A stretch of DNA of 64,000 nucleotides from Egibacteraceae bacterium (GTDB lineage: Bacteria > Actinomycetota > Nitriliruptoria > Euzebyales > Egibacteraceae), in contig JAUJNX010000009.1 of NCBI GenBank assembly GCA_030447925.1, forward strand, positions 125,572 through 189,571, given 5' to 3'. Made by a program: the position numbers and the translations under genes. This document shows, piece after piece, positions 7,543 through 16,584 of the stretch (its first letter is position 1; each line of letters begins with the position of its first letter). The notes beneath the pieces were generated by a model that had not been told where the DNA came from, ran no database searches, and saw only the letters and a program-made list of their open reading frames with translations.

Positions 7543-8211
7543 CTACAGGTGCTTCAGGGCCTCGCGGCGGCTGAGCGGGCTGAGGTCGGGGTGGGCCGCG
7601 ACGAAGTCCCGGACCCAGTCGGGGTCGTGGCGGGCGAGGTCGCGCAGCGCCCAGCCGATGGCCTTGCGGAGGAAGACGTCGGGGTCGCCGACGTTGGCCT
7701 CGATGGCGGCGGCGAGGCGGGGCCGGTCGGTGGCGGTGCCGCGGCCGAGCTGGGAGATGATCGCGACCCGGCGCAGCCACCGGTCGCCCGCGGTCGCCCA
7801 CGAGCGCAGGGACGCCAGCCACGCCGGGTGCTCCAGCGCCGCCTCGCCGATCACCGGCGCCAGCGCGTCGACGCTGTCCCACCAGCTCCTGGTCCCCACC
7901 AGCTCGCGCAGGACCGGCAGCGAGGCGTCCTCCAGCCGCCGCCGGTGGCGGGCCAGCACGTCGACCGCCACGTACTGGTGCTCGCGCTCCGGCCGCGCCC
8001 ACAGGTCGCGCGCCAGGTCGTGCAGCCAGTCGGCGTCGCGCACCGGCAGGGCGCGGACGAGGTCGCGCGTCGCCGCCACCCGCGCGGGTTTCTGCACGCC
8101 GAGGAACGCGAACTGGTCGCGCATGTAGGCGCGCATGGGCCCTGCCTTGGCCGGGTCGGCGACCGCGGCCAGCGCCGCCGCCAGCGCGTCCGCGGCCTCG
8201 GCTGGGTTCAT
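7543..8211 (-). CDS. DNA alkylation repair protein (AlkD-like, HEAT repeats)
   Basis: A 222-residue helical-repeat protein. 'MRAYMRDQFAFLGVQKPARV', 'DLWARPEREHQYVAVDVLAR' and 'TRSWWDSVDALAPVIG' match AlkD-type DNA glycosylases, which excise N3/N7-alkylated bases without base flipping. The late 'DVFLRKAIGWALRDLARHDP' is the conserved C-terminal helix pair. ATG 8211 and ATG 8226 lie in a small MNPAPMNPA duplication, so the start is uncertain by five codons. Confidence 0.85.
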   Translation of the reverse strand: MNPAEAADALAAALAAVADPAKAGPMRAYMRDQFAFLGVQKPARVAATRDLVRALPVRDADWLHDLARDLWARPEREHQYVAVDVLARHRRRLEDASLPVLRELVGTRSWWDSVDALAPVIGEAALEHPAWLASLRSWATAGDRWLRRVAIISQLGRGTATDRPRLAAAIEANVGDPDVFLRKAIGWALRDLARHDPDWVRDFVAAHPDLSPLSRREALKHL

Positions 8212-8345
8212 CGGGGCAGGGTTCATCGGGGCGGGGGTCAACCGGCGATCCGCTCGGTCAAGGTGGCCATCACCTCCGGGCCTGCGGCGAACGGGACCGC
8301 CCCAATGTGGGCCCTCCCCGTGGAGGAGGGTCAAGCGGGGGAGGG

Positions 8346-9943
8346 TCACGGCGGGTCGCGCAGGGCCAGGAGCTGGCCGGCGCGGGTGCCGACGTAGATC
8401 GTCCCTCGCCAGACGGCGGGGGTCGACTCGATGCAGCCCTCGACGGCCACCGACCAGCGCTCCGGCGGCGGCCCGCCCGCCCGGGACACGTCGTAGGCGT
8501 GCAGGACGCCCGCGCAGTCGCCCTGCAGCAGGACGTCGTCGACCACCGCGGGGGAGGACCACAGGTGGTCGGGCAGGCCGGCGGACCAGCGCTCGGCGCC
8601 GGTCGCGCGGTCCAGGGCGAGCAGGCGCCCGCCGGTCAGGGGTGCGTAGAGGGTGTCGCCGTGCAGCGCCGGGGTGGCCCAGGCGCCCGCGACCGCGGCG
8701 CCCGCGCCGATGCCCGCGTCGACCACCGACCACACCAGCGGGTCGTCGGGCCGCGAGGGGTCCAGCTTCATCACCTGGCCCACCGCCCGGGACCGCTCGG
8801 TGCCGCGCTCGTACTCCGACGCGACGTAGAGCGTCCCGTCCTCGTCGACGACGACCGAGGCGTCGGTGTCGTCGCCGGTCCAGAAGCGGAACACCCGCTC
8901 CGGGACCTCGCCCTCGGCGACGCCGCCGACGTCCCAGCCCTGCACGAGGCCGCCGGAGTTGGCGAAGTACACGACGTCGCCGACCACCGCCACCGAGCTC
9001 TCGATCGACACGTTGCGGTCCCCGACCGCGGCGAGCAGCTCGTCGTCCCACCCCGCGGTGTCGAACAGCAGCTCGGGCGCGACCGTCACGCGGCCGTCGG
9101 GGCCGTAGCCGCGGTTGAGCCGGACGACGTGGAAGCGGCTGTTCTCCCCGCCGACGAACAGCAGGTCGTCCAGGACGACGGCGGACCCGTCCCAGTCGTC
9201 GTTCCACAGCGTCGGCGCGGTGTCGGACGCCTCGAGGGCCCACAGCTCGACCGGCTCGGCGCCGTCGAAGGACAGCACCCGGAAGCGGTTGTCCCGCGAG
9301 CCGGTGTAGACCAGCGGGTAGCCGTCGGGGTCGACGGTGACCGACCCCTTGATGATGTCGCCGGTCGGGAAGGGCGGGAGCAGCGCGGCGCCGGTGGCGC
9401 CGTCGACGAAGTGGACGCGGTGGTCGTAGGCGCCGAACACGACCCAGGTGCGCCCGCCGCGCTCGAAGACCGCCGGCTGGCCGGTCCAGCCCGTCCCGCA
9501 CCAGGTCCGCGTCTCGGCCCCGACCGTGGACTCCCCGCACAGGCTCCCCCCGGCCGGGTAGCGCCAGGCGACCTCCGGGTCCCGGGGCACCGGCCCCGTC
9601 CCGTAGAACGTGCGGGTGGGGTTGCCGCGGAAGGTGAGCAGGCCGTCGACCGCCGTGCCGTACGGGCCCCCCACCCCGGCGACGGCGGGGGCAGGTGAGG
9701 GCGCGGGCGCGGGGGTCCGTGTGCCGGGGGACGGCGGCGCCGCCCCGGGGGAGGGCGCGGGCGAGCCGCCGGGACGCGGGGGTCCCACGGACCCCGCGGG
9801 CGACCCGGTGGCCCGGTGGCGCCGGGGGCGGCCGTCCCGGTCGGGGCCGCGGCCGTGCCCCCCGCCCCGACGCAGGCGGTCAGCACCCCCGCCAGCGCCA
9901 GCCCCGCCACCAGCCGCGTGCGCCGGCCCGCCGTCCCGCTCAT
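8346..9943 (-). CDS. PQQ-like beta-propeller lipoprotein (one frameshift)
   Basis: The N-terminus from ATG 9943 has a lipoprotein signal peptide, 'LVAGLALAGVLTAC', with the lipobox Cys, followed by an Ala/Pro/Gly-rich linker. The mature part, in another frame, runs from about 9788 to TGA 8346. It repeats propeller blades such as 'TWVVFGAYDHRVHFVDGATG', 'TLYAPLTGGRLLALDRATGA' and 'TIYVGTRAGQLLALRDPP'. These match PQQ-binding-like (BamB-type) repeats. The frames differ by one base between about 9790 and 9840, inside G/C runs. The product should be a membrane-anchored extracytoplasmic propeller; no catalytic partner is seen. Confidence 0.72.
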
Positions 9944-10050
9944 CGCGCCCCCCCGAGCCCCGGGCGGGGGCGGCCCGTCACCGTCCCCGACCCATCCGGA
10001 TCATGGTCTGGGACGAACGCCGCGGGTGGGAGGTTGCACCTCCCCCGCGC

Positions 10051-10073
10051 TATGATTTGATCATTCGATCAAA
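10051..10073 (+). promoter_or_regulatory. -10 box with adjoining palindromic operator before DCC/TetR genes
   Basis: TATGAT (10051-10056) resembles a -10 hexamer. It overlaps by one base the perfect inverted repeat TTTGATC-ATTC-GATCAAA (10056-10073). No good -35 is evident at 17 bp. The site lies 33 bp before the GTG of the DCC protein, whose operon encodes a TetR regulator, so it is the likely autoregulatory operator. The A/T-rich palindrome stands out strongly in this G+C-rich DNA. Confidence 0.6.
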
Positions 10074-10105
10074 CCGCACGGTCAAGACCGACGGAGGGGG
10101 CTCGT

Positions 10106-10573
10106 GTGGACGCCGGCGCGACGACGGGGGCTGCGGGCGTCCCCACCAGCCTGACCGTCTACTACGACGCGGACTGCGCCTTCTGCCGCCGCTGCCGTGA
10201 CTGGCTCGAGGGCCAGGAGACCTCCTGCGAGGTGAAGCTCGTGGCCGCCAACGGGCCGGCGGCGACCGCCGACCTCGCCGGGCTGCCGCTGGGTGCGGAG
10301 CTGGTCGTGGTCGCCGACACCGGCGACGTGTGGATCGGCCCCAAGGCCTTCGTCATGTGCCTGTGGGCGACCACCGCGCACCGGGCCTGGTCCCAGCGCC
10401 TGGACGGGCCGGCGCTCGGCCCGCTGGCCCGGCGGTTCTTCCAGGCGGTGTCGTCCAACCGCGACACCATCAGCGTGCTGCTCAACCTGGCGTCGCCGGA
10501 GGAGCCGGGGGCGGCGCGCCTGCCCGCCCTCGCGCTGCCCGCCATGACGCCGTCCGGCCGGGTCGGGCGCTGA
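10106..10573 (+). CDS. DCC-family thiol-disulfide oxidoreductase-like protein (DUF393)
   Basis: A 155-residue protein with the N-terminal DCC motif 'TVYYDADCAFCRRCRDWL' (C-x2-C, about residues 29-32), which defines the thioredoxin-like DUF393 family. 'GDVWIGPKAFVMCLWATTAH' follows, as in family members. The CxxC suggests a redox role, though substrates are unknown. It starts at GTG 10106, is first in an operon with a TetR gene one base downstream and an alpha/beta hydrolase, and lies behind a palindromic operator. Confidence 0.8.
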   Translation: MDAGATTGAAGVPTSLTVYYDADCAFCRRCRDWLEGQETSCEVKLVAANGPAATADLAGLPLGAELVVVADTGDVWIGPKAFVMCLWATTAHRAWSQRLDGPALGPLARRFFQAVSSNRDTISVLLNLASPEEPGAARLPALALPAMTPSGRVGR

Positions 10574-10574
10574 G

Positions 10575-11213
10575 GTGCCCGGTCCGCCGCGCCCCTCCGG
10601 CTCCCGGACCCGCGACCGGATCGTGGCGGCCGCGCTGGAGACCGTGCGGCGCGAGGGCATCGTGGGCACCAGCGCCCGCGCCATCGCCGCCACCGGCGAC
10701 TTCGCCCCTGGCCTGCTCTTCTACCACTTCGGGTCGGTGACCGAGGTGCTGGTCGCCGCCGGCGAGGAGCTGGCCGCCCGCCGGGTGCAGCGCTACGACG
10801 AGGGGCTGCGCGACGTCGCGACCGCGTCGGACCTGGTCCGCGTCGCCCGGGCGCTGCACGCCGAGGACGCCACCGCCGGTCACACGCGCGTGCTCGTCCA
10901 GCTGCTGGCCGCGACCGCGTCGGACGCCGACCTGGGCCCGCGCCTGGCGCGGGCGTTCGCACCCTGGATCGACCTGCTGCACCGCACGCTGGACCGCGTC
11001 GTCGGCCGGTCGCCCGCGCGGTCGCTGTTCCCCACCGAGGACGGCGCGCACGCCCTCACGGCGCTGTTCCTGGGCCTGGAGCTGCTGGCCCAGCTCGGCG
11101 GGGACTACGCCCGCGACGAGCACGTGTTCGACGCCTTCGACCGCTCCGCCGCCCTGATCGGCCCGCTCCTGGGGCTGGGCGGCCCTGCGCCCACCCTGGT
11201 CGGGCCGGGCTGA
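10575..11213 (+). CDS. TetR/AcrR-family regulator
   Basis: A 212-residue repressor starting at GTG 10575, one base after the DCC stop. The HTH region reads 'SRTRDRIVAAALETVRREGI', 'VGTSARAIAATGDFAPGLLF', then YHFGS, a clear TetR N-terminus. The C-terminal domain includes 'ALTALFLGLELLAQLGGDYA'. It probably represses its own operon through the TTTGATC/GATCAAA palindrome at 10056-10073. The ligand is not inferable. Confidence 0.87.
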   Translation: MPGPPRPSGSRTRDRIVAAALETVRREGIVGTSARAIAATGDFAPGLLFYHFGSVTEVLVAAGEELAARRVQRYDEGLRDVATASDLVRVARALHAEDATAGHTRVLVQLLAATASDADLGPRLARAFAPWIDLLHRTLDRVVGRSPARSLFPTEDGAHALTALFLGLELLAQLGGDYARDEHVFDAFDRSAALIGPLLGLGGPAPTLVGPG

Positions 11214-11246
11214 GCGCGCAGCGGCCGCGCCGAGGCCGAGGAGGGG

Positions 11247-12017
11247 ATGATGCTGCTCGCCACCCGCACCTGGGGCGACCCCGGGGCACCGGTGGTGGTG
11301 CTGGTGCACGGGGTGGTCGCGTCCGGTGCGACGTGGTGGCGGATCGGGCCGGCGCTCGCCGCGCGCGGCCACCACGTCCTCGCCGTCGACCTGCCCGGCC
11401 ACGGCGCCGGCCCCCGCATCGACCGGCCCTTCACCCTGGCCGACCTGGCGGATGACCTGTGGGCGACCGTCGACGCCGCGGGCGTCGTGCCCGCCGTCCT
11501 GTGGGGCCACTCCCTCGGCGCGCTCGCGGTCCTGGAGGCGGTGCGGCGCCGGCCGGCGTGGGCGGGCCGCCTGGTGCTGGAGGACCCGCCCGGGCCGGCC
11601 AGCAGCGACGGAGCTGCGGTGGCCGCGGACGTCCGCGCGGGCGTCGCGCTCGCCCGCGCCGACCTCGCCGCCTTCCTGGACGCCGAGCGCCGCGCCAACC
11701 CGGGCTGGGCGCGGGGCGACCTGGAGGCCAGGGCCGACGTCGCGCGCTGCCAAGCCGAGGAGGTCGCGGCGGCGGTCGAGGCCGGGATCATCCCCGACCT
11801 CGTGGAGGCCCTGCGCGCGCTGCGCGTCCCCGCGCTGGTGGTGCTGGGCGCGCCGGAGCGGGGCTCGATGGTCACCGGCGCGGAGCGCGCCGCGGTCCTG
11901 GACGCCGCGCCCGCGGCGATCGCCCTGGACGCGGGCCACGCCGTCCACCGCGACGCCCCCGAGCGCTACCTCGAGGTGACCACGGCCTGGCTGGAGGATG
12001 GCCGGACAGGTGCATGA
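11247..12017 (+). CDS. Alpha/beta-fold hydrolase
   Basis: A 256-residue cytosolic hydrolase. An oxyanion 'VLVHGVVASGATWWRIGPAL' motif is followed by 'HHVLAVDLPGHGAGPR', the nucleophile elbow 'LWGHSLGALAVLEAV' (G-H-S-L-G, Ser about 92) and the late His in 'ALDAGHAVHRDAPERYLEV'. It is a complete catalytic-triad esterase or lipase-type enzyme of unknown substrate. The start has GAGGAGGGG just upstream. It follows the TetR gene by 33 nt, so it is probably the third gene of that operon. Confidence 0.85.
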   Translation: MMLLATRTWGDPGAPVVVLVHGVVASGATWWRIGPALAARGHHVLAVDLPGHGAGPRIDRPFTLADLADDLWATVDAAGVVPAVLWGHSLGALAVLEAVRRRPAWAGRLVLEDPPGPASSDGAAVAADVRAGVALARADLAAFLDAERRANPGWARGDLEARADVARCQAEEVAAAVEAGIIPDLVEALRALRVPALVVLGAPERGSMVTGAERAAVLDAAPAAIALDAGHAVHRDAPERYLEVTTAWLEDGRTGA

Positions 12018-12086
12018 GCACCCATTCCGGGGGAAACTCCGGCACCCCCGCTCACCACGGGCGGGGAACCGGGGAGCGAGGGCCTC

Positions 12087-14288
12087 ATGCGCAGGTGGAC
12101 CGTCGTCGGGTTGCTCATCCTCGCGCTGGCGATGGGGGCCATGGGCGCCGCGGGCGCGCAGGAGCCCCCGCCCCCCTACGCGGTCGACCCGGCGACGCTG
12201 CCGTTCGACCCGCTGCCCGGCACCGGTGCGCAGACCCTGTGGGGGGTGGACGCCAACCCCGGCGCCGCCGACGACGGCTGGCGCATCGAGGTCCCGCAGA
12301 ACTGGAACGGCGGCCTGCTGCTCTGGGCCCACGGCTACCGCGGCACCGGCCCGGAGCTGACCGTCGACAACCCCGCCCTGCGCCCGTTCCTGGTGGCCCA
12401 GGGCTGGGCGTGGGCCGCGTCCAGCTACCGCGCCAACGGCTACGCGGTCGAGGAGGGTGTCGAGGACACCCACGAGCTGCTCGCGATCTTCGCCGAGCAG
12501 ACCGGCCGCACGCCCGACCGGGTCGTGTTCCACGGCGCGTCGATGGGCGGGCACATCACCGGCGCCGCGATCGAGCGCCGCCCCGACGCCTACGACGCCG
12601 CGCTGCCGATCTGCGGCGTGATGGGTGACGTCGAACTGTACGACTACTTCCAGGACGTCAACCTCGTCGCGCAGGAGCTCGCCGGGGTCGAGGCCGCCAT
12701 CCCGCCCGGCCCCGACTACCTGACCGCGACCGTCCCGGCGGTGCAGGCCGCGCTGGGCTACCCCGGCGACCTCACCGGGCCCGGCCACCAGTTCGCCGCC
12801 GCCGTCGAGCAGCGCTCCGGCGGCGAGCGGCCCGGCTTCGACGCGGCCCTGGACTACTGGAGCGGCGAGCAGACCGCGACGGCCGGCATCCCGTTCCTGT
12901 TCGGGGTCTACGGCGGCGCGCTGTCGGGCGGGCAGACCGACCCGCGCGTCAACGCCGCGGTCACCAACCAGGGGACGGTCTACCAGTTCGACACCGACCC
13001 CGCGCTGTCGCCCGAGGAGCGCGACCTCAACGTGGGCGTCACCCGCGACGACCCCGCCGGCGGGCCGCCCCCGTTCCCCGTCCTGACCGGCGACCTGTCG
13101 ATCCCCGTCCTCAGCCTGCACGACATCGGCGACCTGTTCGTCCCCTTCTCGATGGAGCAGGTCTACGCCGCCGAGGCGGCCGCCAACGGCGACGCCGATC
13201 TGCTCGTCACCCGGGCGATCCGCGACGTGCGCCACTGCGGGTTCGCCGCCGCCGAGCTCGTGGAGGGCTTCACCGACCTGGTCGCCTGGATGGAGGGCGG
13301 CCCCCGGCCGGCCGGCGACGACGTGCTCGACCCGGCGGCCGTCGCCGACCGCGACTTCGGGTGCGCCTTCACCCGCCCCGACCCGGCTCCCGAGCGCGCC
13401 GGGTTCCGCCCGTGCGGGGCCGACCCGGCGGTGACCCCGGTCGCCGCGGGTCCGGAGCCGGTGGCGACGGCGCTGGCGGTGTCGCGGGCGGCCTTCGACG
13501 CGGCCGACGCGGTGGTGGTCGCGTCCGACGGGGCGCCCGCCGACGCGCTGGCCGCCGGGCCGCTCGCGGGGCGGCGCCAGGCGCCGCTGCTGCTGTCCCC
13601 GACCCGGCACCTCCCGGGGGAGGTCGCCGCCTGGGCGCCCGACCCGGCGCGGTGGCGCGCGACCTGGAGGCGCTGGGGGAGCGTCGCCGGCGCGGGGCGC
13701 TACGCCACCGCCGCGGCCGTCGCCCGAGAGCTGGGCGGCGCCGACCGCGCCGTCGTCGTGCGCGGCGCGGGCACGCGGCCCGTGCGCGGCACGGACGACG
13801 ACGCGCTGACCGCGGCCGGGCTGGCGTCGTTCCTGGGCGACCCGGTGCTGTTCGCCGAGCGCGCGTTCGTCCCGCCGCAGACCATCGCCGCCCTGCGCGA
13901 CCTGGGCGTGCGCCGCGTGACCGTCGTTGGCGGCCCCGAGGCGGTGTCGGGCCTGGCGGTGGCGCAGCTGCAGGCGGCCGGGGTGCTCGTCGAACGGCTG
14001 GGCGGCGGCGGGGCCGGCGCGACCTCGGCGGCGGTCGCGTCGCGGTCGGTGGCGTCGGGGGCGTCGGCGAACGAGGTCTGGGTGGCAGACGGCGCGGACT
14101 GGCCCACGGCGGTGACCGCCGGTCCCGCCGCGGCCGCGGAGGGTGCCCCGCTCCTGCTCGCCGAGGACGGCGGGGACGACGCGCTGGCCTGGCTGCGCGA
14201 CCGCAACCGGGTGCTGACCGAGGTGACCACGGCGAACCTGGCCGCCGACACCGCCGCGGCGGTCGCCGAGGCCGTCTCGGGCCCCTAG
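12087..14288 (+). CDS. Secreted alpha/beta hydrolase fused to cell-wall-binding repeats (CWB2)
   Basis: A 733-residue secreted protein. The signal peptide is 'VVGLLILALAMGAMGAAGAQ'. Residues about 50-420 form an alpha/beta hydrolase: 'GGLLLWAHGYRGTGPE', the elbow 'VVFHGASMGGHITGA' (G-A-S-M-G), the acid candidate in 'VLSLHDIGDLFVPFS' and the His in 'DVRHCGFAAAELVEGF'. From about residue 440 there are CWB2-type (PF04122) repeats, such as 'VVASDGAPADALAAGPLAGR', 'GVRRVTVVGGPEAVSGLAVA' and 'DWPTAVTAGPAAAAEGAPLL'. CWB2 modules anchor proteins to anionic wall polymers, so this should be a surface-attached esterase. Confidence 0.82.
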   Translation: MRRWTVVGLLILALAMGAMGAAGAQEPPPPYAVDPATLPFDPLPGTGAQTLWGVDANPGAADDGWRIEVPQNWNGGLLLWAHGYRGTGPELTVDNPALRPFLVAQGWAWAASSYRANGYAVEEGVEDTHELLAIFAEQTGRTPDRVVFHGASMGGHITGAAIERRPDAYDAALPICGVMGDVELYDYFQDVNLVAQELAGVEAAIPPGPDYLTATVPAVQAALGYPGDLTGPGHQFAAAVEQRSGGERPGFDAALDYWSGEQTATAGIPFLFGVYGGALSGGQTDPRVNAAVTNQGTVYQFDTDPALSPEERDLNVGVTRDDPAGGPPPFPVLTGDLSIPVLSLHDIGDLFVPFSMEQVYAAEAAANGDADLLVTRAIRDVRHCGFAAAELVEGFTDLVAWMEGGPRPAGDDVLDPAAVADRDFGCAFTRPDPAPERAGFRPCGADPAVTPVAAGPEPVATALAVSRAAFDAADAVVVASDGAPADALAAGPLAGRRQAPLLLSPTRHLPGEVAAWAPDPARWRATWRRWGSVAGAGRYATAAAVARELGGADRAVVVRGAGTRPVRGTDDDALTAAGLASFLGDPVLFAERAFVPPQTIAALRDLGVRRVTVVGGPEAVSGLAVAQLQAAGVLVERLGGGGAGATSAAVASRSVASGASANEVWVADGADWPTAVTAGPAAAAEGAPLLLAEDGGDDALAWLRDRNRVLTEVTTANLAADTAAAVAEAVSGP

Positions 14289-14436
14289 ACCGGACCTGGC
14301 GGCAGCGCGACGTCGCGCACAGCCACCCTCACCGCACGTCCGGTCGTGGCGGCGGGTGGAGGAGAAGTCCCCCGACCGGTTCCCGTCTCGATCCCCCGTC
14401 CCGTACCGTCTCCTGCGAAGCAGCAGGAGGGTGGAG

Positions 14437-15624
14437 ATGGAGGTCGTCGACGGGCCGCGGGGCGACATCCCCGTCTACACGGCCCGCCGTGGCGTGCCCT
14501 GGCTGCGCTGGCTGGTCCGGGTCACCTGGGCGCTGGTCGTGCTGCTGGCCCTGGCCGCCACCGAGATCGGGCTGCTGCGGCTCCTGCGCGCCAACGACCC
14601 GTGGGCGGGCGCCACGCGCGCGCCCAGCCGGGCCGCCGAGCCGCTGCTGTCCGACGACTTCGACGTCGACATGGTCGCGGGGCTGCTGGAGGGGATCGGG
14701 GCGACCGGCGTCCGCGTCGAGCGTGCGCCGTCCTGGCTCCTGGGGCGCCCCACGCGCCTGGAGGCCCGCTTCCGCAGCGGCGGCGAGCGGCTGGAGGCGA
14801 CCGTCGCCCTGGACGCCGACCACCCCGCGGTCGCCCGGCGCATCGGCGACGGGCGCGCGCGGCTGGAGCGCATCGACGGCCGCGACGTGCTCGTCGACCG
14901 GTTCGCGGCGCTGGACCGGCTGCTCGACGTCGCGGTGGTCACCTGCCAGGGCGTCGCCTTCCGCATCGACGACCCGGTCGACGACGCCGCGGCGGCGCCG
15001 GCCGCCCCCGCCGCGGCGGCGCGCGCCGCCGTCGACCTGATCAGCGGCGCGTGCCCGGGCGCGGGACCCCTGCCCGCCGACGCCGGGCTGCTGCGGGTGG
15101 TGCTCGCCGCGGGCACCGACGGGCCGGACCGCGACGCGCTCGCGCGTGACGTCGCCGGGACCGACGGCGTGCTGGCGGCCCACGCGGTGCGGTGGGAGGA
15201 CGCCGCGCGCATGGCCGCACGGCGGGAGGCGCCCGGGGAGGACGTCGAGCGCCTGCAGGACAGCCTGCTGGTGCGCGTCGCGCCGGGGGCGCGTGACGCC
15301 TTCCTGACCTCGCCGGTCGCGACCGACGCGGCGGTCGCCACCATCGAGGACGAGGGGCCCGCCCCCGCCCTGGTGGAGGTGCTGCCGCGCCCGGAGGCCG
15401 ACCTCGCGCTGCTGGAGACCGAGCTGCGGGCCGACCCCGAGGTCGCCGTGGTCACCCTGCGCCCCGAGGAGCGCGCGCGGTCGCGCTTCGCCGGCACCCC
15501 GACGCCCGGCAACCCCGACGCGCGCACCGCCCTGCTGGTCTGGCTGCGCGCCGGGGGCGACCCGGCCCGCACCGCCTTCGCCGAGCGCGTCCGCACCCGC
15601 CCCGACGTCGAGGGCACGAGCTAG
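14437..15624 (+). CDS. Bitopic membrane protein with FtsX-like extracytoplasmic segments (hypothetical)
   Basis: About 395 residues from ATG 14437, chosen because GGAGG lies just upstream; the frame also opens at 14356. A short cytoplasmic N-terminus precedes one transmembrane helix ('VTWALVVLLALAATEIGLLR'); the rest is probably extracytoplasmic. Near the C-terminus 'LLETELRADPEVAVVTLRPE' and a weaker second copy, 'FAERVRTRPDVEGTS', resemble the '.L..dP.V..V..v..ee' pattern of FtsX external domains. No permease helices follow, so it is not FtsX itself. I recognise no family with confidence. Confidence 0.6.
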   Translation: MEVVDGPRGDIPVYTARRGVPWLRWLVRVTWALVVLLALAATEIGLLRLLRANDPWAGATRAPSRAAEPLLSDDFDVDMVAGLLEGIGATGVRVERAPSWLLGRPTRLEARFRSGGERLEATVALDADHPAVARRIGDGRARLERIDGRDVLVDRFAALDRLLDVAVVTCQGVAFRIDDPVDDAAAAPAAPAAAARAAVDLISGACPGAGPLPADAGLLRVVLAAGTDGPDRDALARDVAGTDGVLAAHAVRWEDAARMAARREAPGEDVERLQDSLLVRVAPGARDAFLTSPVATDAAVATIEDEGPAPALVEVLPRPEADLALLETELRADPEVAVVTLRPEERARSRFAGTPTPGNPDARTALLVWLRAGGDPARTAFAERVRTRPDVEGTS

Positions 15625-15685
15625 CGCGGCCGGGCGCCGCGGCCGGACGCGTCCCGCGGCGGGCGGAGCGCCCGGGGAACGGGCG

Positions 15686-16513
15686 TCAGCGTGCCGCGGC
15701 GGCCAGGGCGGCGGCGACGGCGTCGGCGAAGCCGTCGCCCATGGCGCCGGGGGCGCGCAGGGCGTTGCCCCCGAGCTCGGCGTGGCCGTTGGCGACCTGC
15801 ACGTAGGTGCCGACGACCGCGGCCATGGTGGCGTCCTCCAGCGAGTCGCCCACCGCCATGGCGACGTCGCCGGTCAGCCCGCGGGCCGCCAGGTCCGCGG
15901 CCACCGCCGCCGCCTTGCCCGTCCCGCGGGGGAGCAGGTGGTAGGCGCGGACGGTCCGCCCGGGCCAGCCGTGCGCGGCGCCGTTGTCGACCAGCCGCGC
16001 CCAGGGCGCCCCCGCGCCGGCCAGCACCCGGTCGGCGACGTCGACGTCGACGAGCCCGTGCAGCAGGTACTCCCCGACCCGGCCCTCGTCCCACGGGTGG
16101 TACAGGCGCAGGTCGTCGGGGAAGGCGCCGAGCAGCGCCGCCAGCGCGCCGCTGTCGCGCACGGCCTCACGCGGGGTGCCGGCCAGGTCCGCCGGGGCCT
16201 CTCCCCAGACGTAGGACACCTCGCCCGCGCGGCAGACCACCGTCCCGGCCTCCGCCACGTAGTCGCGCAGCCCCAGCAGCCGTGCGTCCCCGGCGAGCAG
16301 CGCGTGGCGCCGCCCGCTCACCGGGACCACCGTGACGCCCGCCTCGCGGGCGGCGACGAGCGCGGCGGCGGCCCGCACGCTGGGCCGCTCGTCGGGCCCC
16401 AGCAGCAGCGACCCGTGGGGGCCCAGCAGGGTGCCGTCGAAGTCGGTGTAGAGCAGCTGGACCGGAGGGAGGTCGCGCAGGTGGCGGACGAGATCGGCGG
16501 GGGGGCTGGCCAC
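15686..16513 (-). CDS. HAD-superfamily phosphatase (Cof / sugar-phosphatase-like)
   Basis: A 275-residue HAD hydrolase starting at GTG 16513. Motif I is 'LLYTDFDGTLLG', motif II Ser/Thr is in 'VVPVSGRRHAL', motif III Lys is in 'RGTGKAAAVAADLAARG' and motif IV is 'VAMAVGDSLEDATMA'. The C2-type cap and motif spacing recall Cof, sucrose-phosphate and mannosyl-3-phosphoglycerate phosphatases. It is divergent from the thrC riboswitch region. A cytosolic sugar-phosphate phosphatase is the likely role. Confidence 0.8.
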   Translation of the reverse strand: MASPPADLVRHLRDLPPVQLLYTDFDGTLLGPHGSLLLGPDERPSVRAAAALVAAREAGVTVVPVSGRRHALLAGDARLLGLRDYVAEAGTVVCRAGEVSYVWGEAPADLAGTPREAVRDSGALAALLGAFPDDLRLYHPWDEGRVGEYLLHGLVDVDVADRVLAGAGAPWARLVDNGAAHGWPGRTVRAYHLLPRGTGKAAAVAADLAARGLTGDVAMAVGDSLEDATMAAVVGTYVQVANGHAELGGNALRAPGAMGDGFADAVAAALAAAAR

Positions 16514-16584
16514 GGCGCCAGCTTGCCACGTGTTGCGCCGCCGCCCGGCGCGTGCAACCGTGGGCCCCACAACTGCATAGCCAC

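Noticed and set aside
5759..10000. Several long plus-strand frames opposite CutA, DUF1028, DUF3090 and the propeller gene.
   Set aside because: Low-complexity antisense translations without motifs; the minus-strand genes explain the region.
12018..12086. GGCGGGGAACCGGGGAGCG before the secreted hydrolase resembles part of a c-di-AMP (ydaO) riboswitch.
   Set aside because: The leader is only about 70 nt, and the other conserved blocks and pseudoknot partners of ydaO are not present.
10482..14468. A very long minus-strand open frame of more than 1300 codons opposite the TetR, hydrolase and CWB2 genes.
   Set aside because: It is antisense to clear genes, with Arg/Gly/Ala/Pro-rich non-protein composition. 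Extreme G+C removes stop codons in shadow frames.
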